Part shown: piece after piece, positions 54,031 through 64,000 of the stretch
Layout of the letters: every line of letters starts with the position of its first letter
Numbering within the stretch: position 1 is the stretch's first letter
Source: Symsagittifera roscoffensis
Lineage: Eukaryota > Xenacoelomorpha > Acoela > Convolutidae
Assembly (NCBI RefSeq): GCF_963678635.1
Contig: NC_087062.1
Span: 70,897,345 to 70,961,344, forward strand
Length of the DNA: 64,000 nucleotides
Direction of reading: 5' to 3'
The notes under the pieces: model-generated
Seen by the model: the letters and a program-made list of their open reading frames with translations, nothing else
What the model was told of the DNA's origin: nothing
Databases searched by the model: none
Translations under genes and position numbers: made by a program

Positions 54031-54985
54031 TGCAAGCTAAATGGTCTTTTTATTTTTTAAAAACAAAATTTTTATAGCTGAAAAAATGATCGTTTCAGCC
54101 GAAAATTCCTAATTTGTTAATATTTCCTTTATAAGTTAAAACGCAGTCTGAAAATTTAGGGTTTCGCGCTGATACGAGCAATTCTGTTACGTACTATATC
54201 GACCGTACTAAATCGACCTATGGATTTTCACTTACAACTACAGGATCTCAACCATCGTTTTTGAAAACAGTTAATTTTGAGAAAAGCGGTTAAAACATTT
54301 TATTCAACAAAACTGCTCGTATCAGGGCGAAGCCGTATATGTTAGAATTATCCTCTAACAACGGTCAAAGCCCTTTGATTGATTAGTTTTCTAAATGTTC
54401 AATTAAGAGAAAACTTTGAAACATCTAGTTTTTTTTTCATTTTTTATACCTCACTTTACAAGTTGAAATGTTCTGCCTCTAATAACTTCTTGATCCAATT
54501 TGCCATGTAGGTCCTAGAAAGAATAATCGCGTTCTTCATCCCAGTTTGTTTTATAGTCGTCAAAGTAGTCTCAAACTCAAAGCCTTATACGAAAAAAGGT
54601 TATTGGTGAAGTATCCACTTAATTTGGAAATGGAGTTTGAGCGTCATTATTTTTACGCAGTATAGAAATTAATTTTTTGGAAAATAATTTTCGTTAGAAA
54701 TTAATATTCGAAAAGTAAAGTTGAGTTTCGTGGTGAGTTGTAAAACCCTGCCCCCTCTTCCAGCCGAGATCAAACACTTCTTAATGTGTCAATTTTGTTG
54801 AGAACCGGATAAAAAACTACACTAAATAAGACAGAGTGCGGTAAATAAGTTAAAAGCAAAACATTGATGCATTAAAAAAATACAATTTATACCAACCCAT
54901 GAGTAAATTCAAATCTGGAATGTTAAAAACTTAATAACAAATTGAATTTTGAACTTACAAAAATCAACTCCAATAAAGCAAAAAG
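54031..54985. other. Noncoding sequence with two family-repeat ends
   Basis: Inverted and direct heads of the interspersed family face each other: CGCGCTGATACGAGCAATTC at about 54165 (reverse) and ACTGCTCGTATCAGGGCGAA at 54308 (forward). No gene seen. Confidence 0.35.
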
Positions 54986-57900
54986 TCAGTAGTATTTCCT
55001 TTTTTTCCAATCCATTTTGCTATTTTGTTGCAAAATTTGCTTGACCTATGCATTTGCTAGAACTAAACTGTTTTCAATTGCAGTGCTTTTCGCTCAATTT
55101 TACTTTTTCATTTTTTCTTCTATTATAAGTACATCAATGTTTTTACAGTTTTAAAAAGGCAAATTACTGATTTTATCTAGGTAAATCCTCAATAAATTTT
55201 AAGTAAATCAGTTTTTTCTAAGTATATCGCCATTTGACTTGATATGATTAGTCAATTTTGATTTTTTTAACCAATTTTGATTTTTTCACCAATTCAACCG
55301 TTTTTGTCAGAAAGTATTAATTAAAAGAAACACAGCATAGTTCCTACTAAAATTTTAAATGCCTATAATATGAACAAGTTCTGAAAAATTTTATTTGCTT
55401 AGATTGGAGAAATTATATTTTTTCAAGGTTTTTTTTTCGTTAACTGCAATATAAAAACAAATTTAATCTTTTTGAGATAAATTAATGTGTTTGTGATTTT
55501 AAAAAAAAAATTTAAGCAACGGAAACTCTAAGCATAATTTGCAAGAAGTTCTATAATAGTGGAACTTTTGTAGGATATTTTTTTGGACGCACTAGTCAAC
55601 CCCCTAGAAAGTCTTTCATGTATGTATTCAACAATTTCAAAAAAGTCGACAAATTGCCAATTAGTTTAATTTGCATGGATTGAGAAAATAAATACTATGG
55701 AAAGGGCCAGTGATGCTGCAAAAGATGGTCTCGGCAACCATGAGAAAAACATTTAAAAACATCACAGCATAGCATTATGGTTCAAACATTTGAAGGTAGC
55801 TAATAAGATATATGCTTTTGATTCAGAGCATTTTGAGGGTTTGATTACTCGGGGCTCAATTTCTGGTCCTACGTGGCACCGCCGGACGCACACACATCTA
55901 TAGTAGCCTGACTGTCTGATTAATTTAAAACGAGACTACCTAAGTTGCTCGTTTTTATTTCAAAGCCGATAGTGAAACCCGAATTGCTCGTTTTATTCAA
56001 AGCCGATAGTGAAGCCTGGTGACTTATTCCGCAATGCAAAAAAGTCAAGCTTAGTAAGCCTAATATTTTTAATTACTTAATTTTTAAAACATTGAAATAA
56101 CAAACATCGACACCAATAACACTGAATGACAGTAACGAACTTTTAGTTTCTCCTTCGTCTTCTTTCCAATCCATTTTGCTATATTTTTGCAAAATTTGTT
56201 TGATCAATACTTTTTCAAAGCTCTAATTTTTTTTCAATTGTAGTGCTTTTCGCTCAATTTTACTTTTTTTTCACTTATTTCATTAATTATAAATTAATCA
56301 ATGTTTTTAGGAAAAACACTGATTTTATCTAAATAAATCACCAACAAATTTTGAAAAAATCAATGCTCTTAGGATAATCACTGATATTAGAAAATTTAAT
56401 GAAAACTGACAAAAGCGACAAAGTGATAAGATTTGAGATGGATGCTTTTCACCCAGTGGGTGTATTCGACAAAATTCTTAGTTATTTTGATATCATCACT
56501 TCGGACAAAAAAAAAACAAATACGTTTAACAAAACTCAAATTTTTCAAACTCTTATATAAAGTGCAAAATGCTCATTCAATTATCATAAAAATTATTTTT
56601 TGGTACGTATGCTATATTATGGAATTGCATGACAAGAAGTTTTAATGTATGCAAATTCTATAGCTAGTTTTTTTGGTCAACCCGAAAATTTATCATTAGC
56701 ACTGTTGAACACAAAAAAGCCTCCTTTTTGTCTCTTGACTATAACAAAATCAGTTTTTTTCTGAATTGAATTTTTGCTGAAAAGTATAGAAGTATGGTTA
56801 AATTTTTTGCAAATTTTTTGTCAAGAAAACATTTTGCAACAATCTGTTTAAGCCAAAGGAAATACTCAAGGAATTGTTCAATGTCGAGCAATTCAGATGC
56901 AACTCGAAACAGTTTGAAAAATATCAAGTTTGTAACTAAGAGCAACATCGTAGTTGAAGACTACATTACTGGTGAACCCTCAATGTCAGTGTGACTTTGG
57001 ATCTGTAATTCCGTCACAAAAACCTCTTCATATATCCAGCCATTAGTTTCCAGAATCCGATTGTTCGTTTATGCTTGGTCATATAAAAAATGTCAACAAA
57101 AGAGCTGCATCGTAATATTTTTTTATATACCAACTTAAAATAGTGAAACCAAAAAATTATCTCAACGAGACAAAATAAAGTGTTTTCTTCATCAGTGCAA
57201 AGCTTAATGGCTCAAAATCAAAATAATCAACCTGCACTAAAAGGCAAAAGTGGAACCCTCTTTAAAATACAAGTGTGATGTCAATCCTCTTCATTCTACT
57301 CTTAAGTGAGACACAAGGATGCAGCTCCTTTGAAAAAAAATTCACGAGACAAACAGAAACAAACAACAATCGGATTCTGAAAAGCAATGACCTGATTATG
57401 GAGTGTCTTATATTTTGATATTGCAGAATCAAAATCAAACTGATACTTAGGGTTGACCAGTAACCTAATCATCGAGTCAGGTGCTGCTCCTAGTTAACTT
57501 TCGAAAGTTGTACAACTGTTTTGAGTTGCTTTCGAAATGCTTGATTTTCATTTGCCTTTCGATTGAACCAAACTTTTTAGCTTTAATAACTAAATTATTG
57601 AACTTTTATTCGACAAAAAAAATTATGAGAAGATAGCTGTTTTCCCAAAACATTCACGCAATACACATTGTTAAATTTGAAAACATTGTTTGTGTTTTAA
57701 TCAAAAAACAAAAAAGAGGATTTTTTTGTGTTCATAATGCAACTGAACGAATATCCTGGTTGACCAACAATAATAGTTATAGGATTTCAATAATATAAAA
57801 AAAGTTGAAATAAAGTTCCGTATCAATAATTAGGTACTGAAAAAATTATGGTTTTTCTATGACAAATGAATGAGTGTTTTTCCACATATAACAGACTTTA

Positions 57901-60900
57901 AAAAATGTCAGTAGTATTTCCTTTTTTTCCAATTCATTTTGCTATATTGTTGCAAAATTTGCTTGATCTATGCATTTGCTAGAACTAAACTATTTTCAAT
58001 TGAAGTGCTTTTCGCTCAATTTTACCTTTTCAATTTTTCTTCAATTATAAGTACATCAATGTTTTTATAGTTTTATAAAGGCAAACTACTGATTTTATGT
58101 AGGTAAATCACCAATAAATTTTAAGTAAATCAGTTTTTTCTAAGTATATCGCCATTTGACTTGATATGATTAGTCAATTTTGATTTTTTTAACCAATTTT
58201 GATTTTTTCACCAATTCAACCGTTTTTGTCAGAAAGTATTATTTGAAAGAAACACAGCATAGTTCCTACTAAAATTTTAAATGCCTATAATATGAACAAG
58301 TTCTGAAAAATTTTATTTGCTTAGATTGGAGAAATTATATTTTTTCAAGGTTTTTTTTTCGTTAACTGCAATATAAAAACAAATTTAATCTTTTTGAGAT
58401 AAATTAATGTGTTTGTGATTTTAAAAAAAAAATTTAAGCAACGGAAACTCTAAGCATAATTTGCAAGAAGTTCTATAATAGTGGAACTTTTGTAGGATAT
58501 TTTTTTGGACGCACTAGTCAACCCCCTAAAAAGTCTTTCATGTATGTATTCAATAATTTCAATAAAGTCGACAAATTGCCAATTAGTTTAATTTGCATGG
58601 ATTGAGAAAATAAATACTATGGAAAGGGCCAGTGTTGCTGCAAAAGATGGTCTCGGTAACCATGAGAAAATCATTTAAAAACATCACAGCATAGCATTAT
58701 GGTTCAAACATTTGAAGGTAGCTAATAAGATATATGCTTTTGATTCAGAGCATTTTGAGGGTTTGATTACTCGGGGCTCAATTTCTGGTCCTACGTGGCA
58801 CCGCCGGACGCACACACATCTATAGTAGCCTGACTGTCTGATTAATTTAAAACGAGACTACCTAAGTTGCTCGTTTTTATTTCAAAGCCGATTGTGAAAC
58901 CCGAATTGCTCGTTTTATTCAAAGCCGATAGTGAAGCCTGGTGACTTATTCCGCAATGCAAAAAAAGTTCTAGATTGAATTGAGTCAAGCTTAGTAAGCC
59001 TAATATTTTTAATTACTTAATTTTTAAAACATTGAATTAACCGTTATCGACACCAATAACACTGAATGACAGTAATGAACTTTTAGTTTCTCCCTCGTCT
59101 TCTTTCTAATCCATTTTGCTATATTTTTGCAAAATTTGTTTGATCAAAACTTTTTCAAAGCACTAATATTTTTTCAATTGAAGTGCTTTTCGCTCAATTT
59201 TACTTTTTATTCAATTTTTTCAATAATTATAAATAAATCAATGTTCTTAGGAAAAACACTGATTTTATCTAAATAAATCACCAACAAATTTAAAAAAAAT
59301 CAATGTTCTTAGACAAATCACTGATTTTAGAAAATTTAATGAAAACTGACAAAAGCGACAAAGTGATAAGATGTGAGATGGATGCTTTTCACCCAGTGGG
59401 TGTATTCGACAAAATTCTTACTTATTTTGATATCATCACTTCGGACAAAAAAAACAAATACGTTTAACAAAACTCAAATTTTTCAAACTCTTATATAAAG
59501 GGCAAAATGCCCATTCAATTATCATAAAAATTATTTTTTGGTACGCATGCTATATTATGGAATTGCATGACAAGAAGTTTTAATGAATGCAAATTCTATA
59601 GCTAGTTTTTTTGGTCAACCCGAAAATTTATCATTAGCACTGTTGAACACAAAAAAACCTCTTTTTCGTCCCTTGACTATAACAAAATCAGTTTTTTTTC
59701 TGAATTAAACTTTTGCTGAAAAGTATAGTACATCAATGTTTTTACAGTTTTATAAAGGCAAACTACTGATTTTATCTAGATAAATCACCAATAAATTTTA
59801 AGTAAATCAGTTTTTTTTTCTGAGTATATTGCCATTTGACTTGATATGATTAGTCAATTTTGATTTTTTCTGATCAATTTTGATTTTTTCACCAATTCAA
59901 CCGTTTTTGTCAGAAAGTATTATTTGAAAGAAACACAGCATAGTTCCTACTAAAATTTTAAATGCCTATAATATGAACAAGTTCTGAAAAATTTTATTTG
60001 CTTATATTGGAGAAATTATATTTTTTCAAGGTTTTTTTTTCGTTAACTGCAATATAGAAACAAATTTAACCTTTTTGAGATAAATTAATGTGTTTGTGAT
60101 TAAAAAAAAATTTTAAACAACGGAAACTCTAAGCATAATTTGCAAGAAGTTCTATAATAGTGGAACTTTTGTAGGATATTTTTTTGGACGCACTAGTCAA
60201 CCCCCTAAAAAGTCTTTCATGTATGTATTCAATAATTTCAAAAAAGTCGACAAATTGCCAATTAGTTTCATTTGCATGGATTGAGTAAATAAATACTATG
60301 GAAAGGGCCAGTGATGCTGCAAAATATGGTCTCGGCAACCATGAGAAAAGCATTTAAAAACATCACAGCATAGCATTATGGTTCAAACATTTGAAGGTAG
60401 CTAATAAGATATATGCTTTTGATTCAGAGCATTTTGAGGGTTTGATTACTCGGGGCTCAATTTCTGGTCCTACGTGGCACCGCCGGACGCGCACACATCT
60501 ATAGTAGCCTGACTGTCTGGTTAATTTAAAACGAGACTACCTAAGTTGCTCGTTTTTATTTCAAAGCCGATAGTGAAACCTGAATTGCTCGTTTTATTCA
60601 AAGCCGATAGTGAAGCCGGGTGACTTATTCCGCAATGCAAAAAAGTCAAGCTTAGTAAGCCTAATATTTTTAATTACTTGATTTTTAAAACATTGAATTA
60701 ACAAACATCGACACCAATAACACTGAATGACAGTAACGAACTTTCAGTTTCTCCCTCGTCTTCCTTCCAATCCATTTTGCTATATTTTTGCAAAATTTGC
60801 TTAATCAAAACTTTTTCAAAGCACTAATATTTTTTCAATTGAAGTGCTTTTCGCTCAATTTTACTTTTTTTCAATTTTTTCAATAATTATAAATAAATCA

Positions 60901-61391
60901 ATGTTTTTAGGAAAAACACTGATTTTATCTAAATAAATCACCAACAAATTTTGAAAAAATCAATGCTCTTAGGATAATCACTGATATTAGAAAATTTAAT
61001 GAAAACTGACAAAAGCGACAAAGTGATAAGATTTGAGTTGGATGCTTTTCACCCAGTGGGTGTATTCGACAAAATTCTTAGTTATTTTGATATCATCACT
61101 TCGGACAAAAAAAACAAATACGTTTAACAAAACTCAAATTTTTCAAACTCTTATATAAAGTGCAAAATGCTCATTCAATTATCATAAAAATTATTTTTTG
61201 GTACGTATGCTATATTATGGAATTGCATGACAAGAAGTTTTAATGTATGCAAATTCTATAGCTAGTTTTTTTGGTCAACCCGAAAATTTATCATTAGCAC
61301 TGTTGAACACAAAAAAGCCTCCTTTTTGTCTCTTGACTATAACAAAATCAGTTTTTTTCTGAATTGAATTTTTGCTGAAAAGTATAGAAGT

Positions 61392-61736
61392 ATGGTTAAA
61401 TTTTTTGCAAATTTTTTGTCAAGAAAACATTTTGCAACAATCTGTTTAAGCCAAAGGAAAAACTCAAGGAATTGTTCAATGTCGAGCAATTCAGATGCAA
61501 CTCGAAACAGTTTGAAAAATATCAAGTTTGTAACTAAGAGCAACATCGTAGTTGAAGACTACATTACTGGTGAACCCTCAATGTCAGTGCGACTTTGGAT
61601 CTGTAATTCAGTCACAAAAACCTCTTCATATATCCAGCGATTAGTTTCCAGAATCCGATTGTTCGTTTATGCTTGGTCATATAAAAAATGTCAACAAAAG
61701 AGCTGCATCGTAATATTTTTTTATATACCAACTTAA
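61392..61736 (+). other. Open frame in the array's trailing block
   Basis: A 114-codon frame (MVKFFANFLSRKHFATICL start). The other copy, at 56794-56994, has the same sequence but a TGA at codon 67 and a few substitutions. The minus strand is also open there. No domain or splice support; probably not a gene, listed because it is the longest frame in the array. Confidence 0.15.
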
Positions 61737-61754
61737 AATAGTGAAACCAAAAAA

Positions 61755-61834
61755 TTATCTCAACGAGACAAAATAAAGTGTTTTCTTCATCAGTGCAAAG
61801 CTTAATGGCTCAAAATCAAAATAATCAACCTGCA
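61755..61834 (-). CDS. Candidate terminal exon of the tetraspanin-like gene, inside the array
   Basis: After an acceptor GTCTTTTAG, two bases complete the codon left by exon 62279-62183. Twenty-five sense codons (QVDYFDFEPLSFALMKK) and TAA at 61755 follow. The same exon with its acceptor exists at 57236-57157 in the earlier array copy. It lacks the CCG motif expected in a tetraspanin loop, so it may be an alternative truncating exon or a chance frame. Confidence 0.25.
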
Positions 61835-61847
61835 CTAAAAGACAAGC

Positions 61848-62047
61848 NNNNNNNNNNNNNNNNNNNNNNNNNNNNNNNNNNNNNNNNNNNNNNNNNNNNN
61901 NNNNNNNNNNNNNNNNNNNNNNNNNNNNNNNNNNNNNNNNNNNNNNNNNNNNNNNNNNNNNNNNNNNNNNNNNNNNNNNNNNNNNNNNNNNNNNNNNNNN
62001 NNNNNNNNNNNNNNNNNNNNNNNNNNNNNNNNNNNNNNNNNNNNNNN
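61848..62047. other. Assembly gap (200 N)
   Basis: Exactly 200 N bases, a typical fixed-size scaffold gap. It lies at the end of the tandem array, where assemblers commonly fail, and may hide further units and exons of the minus-strand tetraspanin-like gene. Confidence 0.95.
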
Positions 62048-62182
62048 AATTTTTTGTCAACCCAAGCATATTATTAACAACATAAATAGTATTGTCCCTA
62101 CAGTATTGGCGTTTTGTTCTAAACATTTGTGTAGGTTATTAGCGAGCTTTTTTGTTTTGCGTATTATAAAAAAAATGTATAC

Positions 62183-63149
62183 CTTGTTTTGTATAAAGTC
62201 CCCAACTTTCTTTTGTTGGTTTGTCCTCAAAGTAAGCCCTCAAATTGTTGTCCAAAACCATCGACATCACCTCGGAAGACTGAAACAAAAAAAAACCCTC
62301 TCTCAAGACATCCTTTTTTGAATGTTTTTTAACTCGTAATGTTGGCGCGTAGTACTGAAACATTTTATACCAACAGCACTGAACGGTCCTGCACAATTTT
62401 TTTTCTGAAAAAAGCAAAAACAGCTGTCACGGCTTGTCTTGAAATTTTCTCACCAATTTCGAAATAGTGTTTTTGAAAATCAATCTTCATTACGACTGTT
62501 AAAATTTTAGTATGACTTTTTTGTTTTAAAACGGTTTAGTTGTTTTTTAGTGGTTTCTTATTTTGCGTGATAGCATAAACAACCCAACTCTAAACCTCTC
62601 CCCTGAACCTCTCCCCTGAAATTTGGCCCCTCACCAGCCAAGAACATTGCCAAGAAAAATTGGTTCATTTATGGTCAGAAGAAAATCTTGACTCGGTGAC
62701 TGCTCATGAAAGAATGATTTTGGGGCAAAAGTGGAAGGTGATAGAAATTGGCAAAATGAATGCCCAAAGAATTCGCCCTTTGACATTATTTTACTCTATT
62801 ATCCGACCAGCCTCAAAAAGTTTGTAGTAGCGCCATTGACTTGGCGTTAATATAAAAAAATTACTATTTCTTGAGGATTTGAAAAATTCAAAAAAGGCAA
62901 AATTTCAGGCTTTCTTAAAAACCCAGATCAATTTTTTCTTGCTGATTTGTTGTCCTAAAAACCGTTTTAGACAAACTCGAACGAGGAAACTATTTAATTA
63001 CTTCTGTTGAGTTAACAATTTTCATATCAGATTTTTGATCTGTCTGCTATGTTACATACTGTTAACTGGCTTACTCTATTATAGTCGTTGTTGAGGTAAA
63101 AGAGAGCTCCTGCTTCCACGGCGAAAAGAACAACCAAAACAGCCGAGTA
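62183..63149 (-). CDS. Tetraspanin-like gene, two internal exons
   Basis: Exon 63149-63075 (75 nt) follows acceptor ATTTTCAG and ends at donor GTAAGC. Exon 62279-62183 (97 nt) follows a strong T-rich acceptor ending GTTTCAG and ends at donor GTATAC. Phases fit. The first encodes a hydrophobic span ending in an acidic residue and short loop (AVLVVLFAVEAGALFYLNND). The second encodes EVMSMVLDNNLRAYFEDK. Together they match the end of TM3 and start of the large extracellular loop of tetraspanins (compare the VEVAA-I-GYVFRDKVMSEFNNN pattern of CD63). TM1-2 exons should lie upstream, beyond 63669 or outside the window. The CCG-containing exon was not found; it may be in the N gap. A candidate next exon in phase is 61834-61755. 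Confidence 0.6.
62420..63074. other. Intron of the tetraspanin-like gene and flank
   Basis: No other exon seen. The word TCTCCCCTGAA occurs twice near 62600-62625 (CCTCTCCCCTGAACCTCTCC). No repeat-family copy recognised. Confidence 0.3.
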
Positions 63150-63362
63150 CTGAAAATAGATCAATTTTAGACATCACGACTGAGTAGAAATCAATTTAAC
63201 TGCCCTTCTACGGAAGCATGCAATAAATATTTTCCCTAAAGCGGACGATCAATTGATAAACATCGAAGAATTGAGTGCTGTCCTCTAATCGACATCTTTT
63301 TTGACTGATGAACGCTAATTTTTTTGAAAAAATGCTTTTGGCGCCAAAACTCGCACTTGATT

Positions 63363-63368
63363 TTTATT
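63363..63368 (-). terminator. Polyadenylation signal AATAAA
   Basis: AATAAA on the minus strand about 46 bases after the TGA at 63414, supporting a transcript end there. Confidence 0.45.
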
Positions 63369-63413
63369 AGAGGAAAATGGTCGATTATAATAAATTTTCA
63401 AAATACAACCAAA

Positions 63414-63669
63414 TCATTCCGTTTTGATTGTTTCAAATAATTTATCAAGATAGATGTTTTCGCCTAAAAACTTGTTCGTTTCCAATTGTGTGGCGTTTTT
63501 TGTGTTAATCGGGTCATTAAATATTGTCGTGTAATTTATGATAGACAGAGAGGGATAGTAATTCCTAAAAAACTCTCTCTTTGTACTGCCAAAATGCATT
63601 AGATAGTATCCATTTTCAACTTTCTCTTGTAAATTTTTTATTCTACCTTTAGCTCGGTTAACTGTGTCT
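63414..63669 (-). CDS. Terminal exon, possibly of a carbohydrate sulfotransferase
   Basis: A minus-strand frame ending TGA at 63414 and opening after an acceptor-like GTGTCTAG at about 63670; upstream the frame is closed and has no ATG, so it is an exon. It reads RAKGRIKNLQEKVENGYY, then FFRNYYPSLSIINYTTIF and NATQLETNKFLGENIYLD. The order 'hydrophobic strand, then dP-T, then KFLG' resembles the C-terminal part of sulfotransferase domains (a strand followed by --DP------V-KFLGL), but the key PAPS-binding motifs would be in upstream exons outside the window. AATAAA follows at 63363-63368 (minus strand). It lies 5' of the tetraspanin exons on the same strand. Confidence 0.45.
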
Positions 63670-63949
63670 CTAGACACAAGATCCGTGTGACACTATTGAA
63701 ACGACGTAGCTGGACGAAGCTTTAGCTTAAATTTTGTTGTACCGACCATTTAAATTTTTCGTTTCTGGAGAAAAATGAGCTGATGGCGTCTTGAACACGT
63801 CTTGTAACATGTTTCCCAAAAATTTTGATTTAAAATACGACCCACATCCAGTTTTCAGCGTGAATAACTGTTTATATTATGATTTTAAGACCAATCATAC
63901 TTTTTACTTGAGACAACATCTATTTTAATTAATTATTAATCGTAACAAA

Positions 63950-63953
63950 ACTC

Positions 63954-64000
<47 letters not shown>
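63950..64000. repeat. (CT)n microsatellite
   Basis: An almost pure CT run to the end of the window with one GT interruption near 63961. It continues beyond the window. Confidence 0.9.

Larger units (their letters stand above)
54986..61847. repeat. Direct-repeat array of about 1.66-kb units
   Basis: Three highly similar units start AGTACATCAATGTTTTTA at 55128, 58050 and 59728 and end near 56789, 59727 and 61387. The second joins the third head-to-tail. A 142-bp lead (54986-55127 and 57907-58049) precedes units 1 and 2, and a block of about 460 bp (56790-57250 and 61388-61847) follows units 1 and 3. The larger period is thus about 2.9 kb. Units carry a GC-rich conserved core (near 55853-55925, 58772-58845, 60453-60525). 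Open frames in both strands are not conserved between copies. The array runs into the N gap, so copy number is uncertain. It could be a segmental tandem duplication or a large non-autonomous element. Confidence 0.75.

Noticed and set aside
60129-60353. 74-codon minus-strand frame in the array
   Set aside because: The equivalent position in the earlier array copies has a stop, so the frame is not conserved.
61755-62126. Long frames spanning the N run on both strands
   Set aside because: They are produced by reading N bases as open; only 61755-61834 has independent support.
1-64000. CRISPR arrays, bacterial operons or riboswitches
   Set aside because: No regularly spaced short repeats with unique spacers, and the gene structure is eukaryotic.

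Overview
The window is eukaryotic, AT-rich, intron-containing animal DNA. Evidence: GT-AG introns joining short coding exons in phase, AATAAA signals just after stop codons, a MYND zinc-finger protein, a tetraspanin-like gene, BEL/Pao and Ty3-type LTR retroelements, and many foldback (MITE-like) repeats. Long introns full of repeats point to a medium or large, TE-rich genome. I cannot name the species. Retrovirus-like Ty3 elements with env plus abundant MITEs would suit a larvacean tunicate or a crustacean, but that is a guess. A 200-base N run at 61848-62047 is an assembly gap.

Layout. 1-8349: 3' end of a plus-strand membrane-protein gene (exons 1385-1505 and 8255-8349) whose 6.7-kb intron is filled with foldbacks and copies of an interspersed repeat. 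8801-11101: a complete three-exon gene for a 108-residue, two-TM protein, with an inverted partial copy of its last exon inside its second intron. 11601-11875: a possible two-exon micropeptide gene. 12750-17515: an intronless multidomain gene (NERD-like nuclease domain, SF1 helicase-like ATPase, TPR-like region, right-handed beta-helix, MYND finger) split by one frameshift; it is the most unusual host gene here. 17942-18655: GC-rich minisatellite. 18657-23300: heavily decayed BEL/Pao retrotransposon. 23300-31240: mostly noncoding, with foldback elements and one likely minus-strand exon.

31245-50156: an 18.9-kb Ty3-type, retrovirus-like LTR element with two 411-bp LTRs that differ at two positions and a TTTG target-site duplication. 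It carries a leader with paired hairpins, a small basic ORF, gag-protease, RT-RNase H, integrase, a short TM ORF, a Pro/Ser-rich ORF without ATG, an env-like glycoprotein and a 524-residue orphan ORF. Gag, pol and env each hold one in-frame stop, and RT-RNase H and integrase are separated by frame changes, so this copy looks young but probably defective.

50161-61847: interspersed repeat copies, then a direct-repeat array of about 1.66-kb units. 62183-63149: two minus-strand exons of a tetraspanin-like gene. 63414-63669: a minus-strand terminal exon, perhaps of a sulfotransferase. The window ends in a (CT)n microsatellite.

The host genes show no evident functional link with one another. All assignments come from reading motifs, splice signals and frames by eye; no database search was possible.
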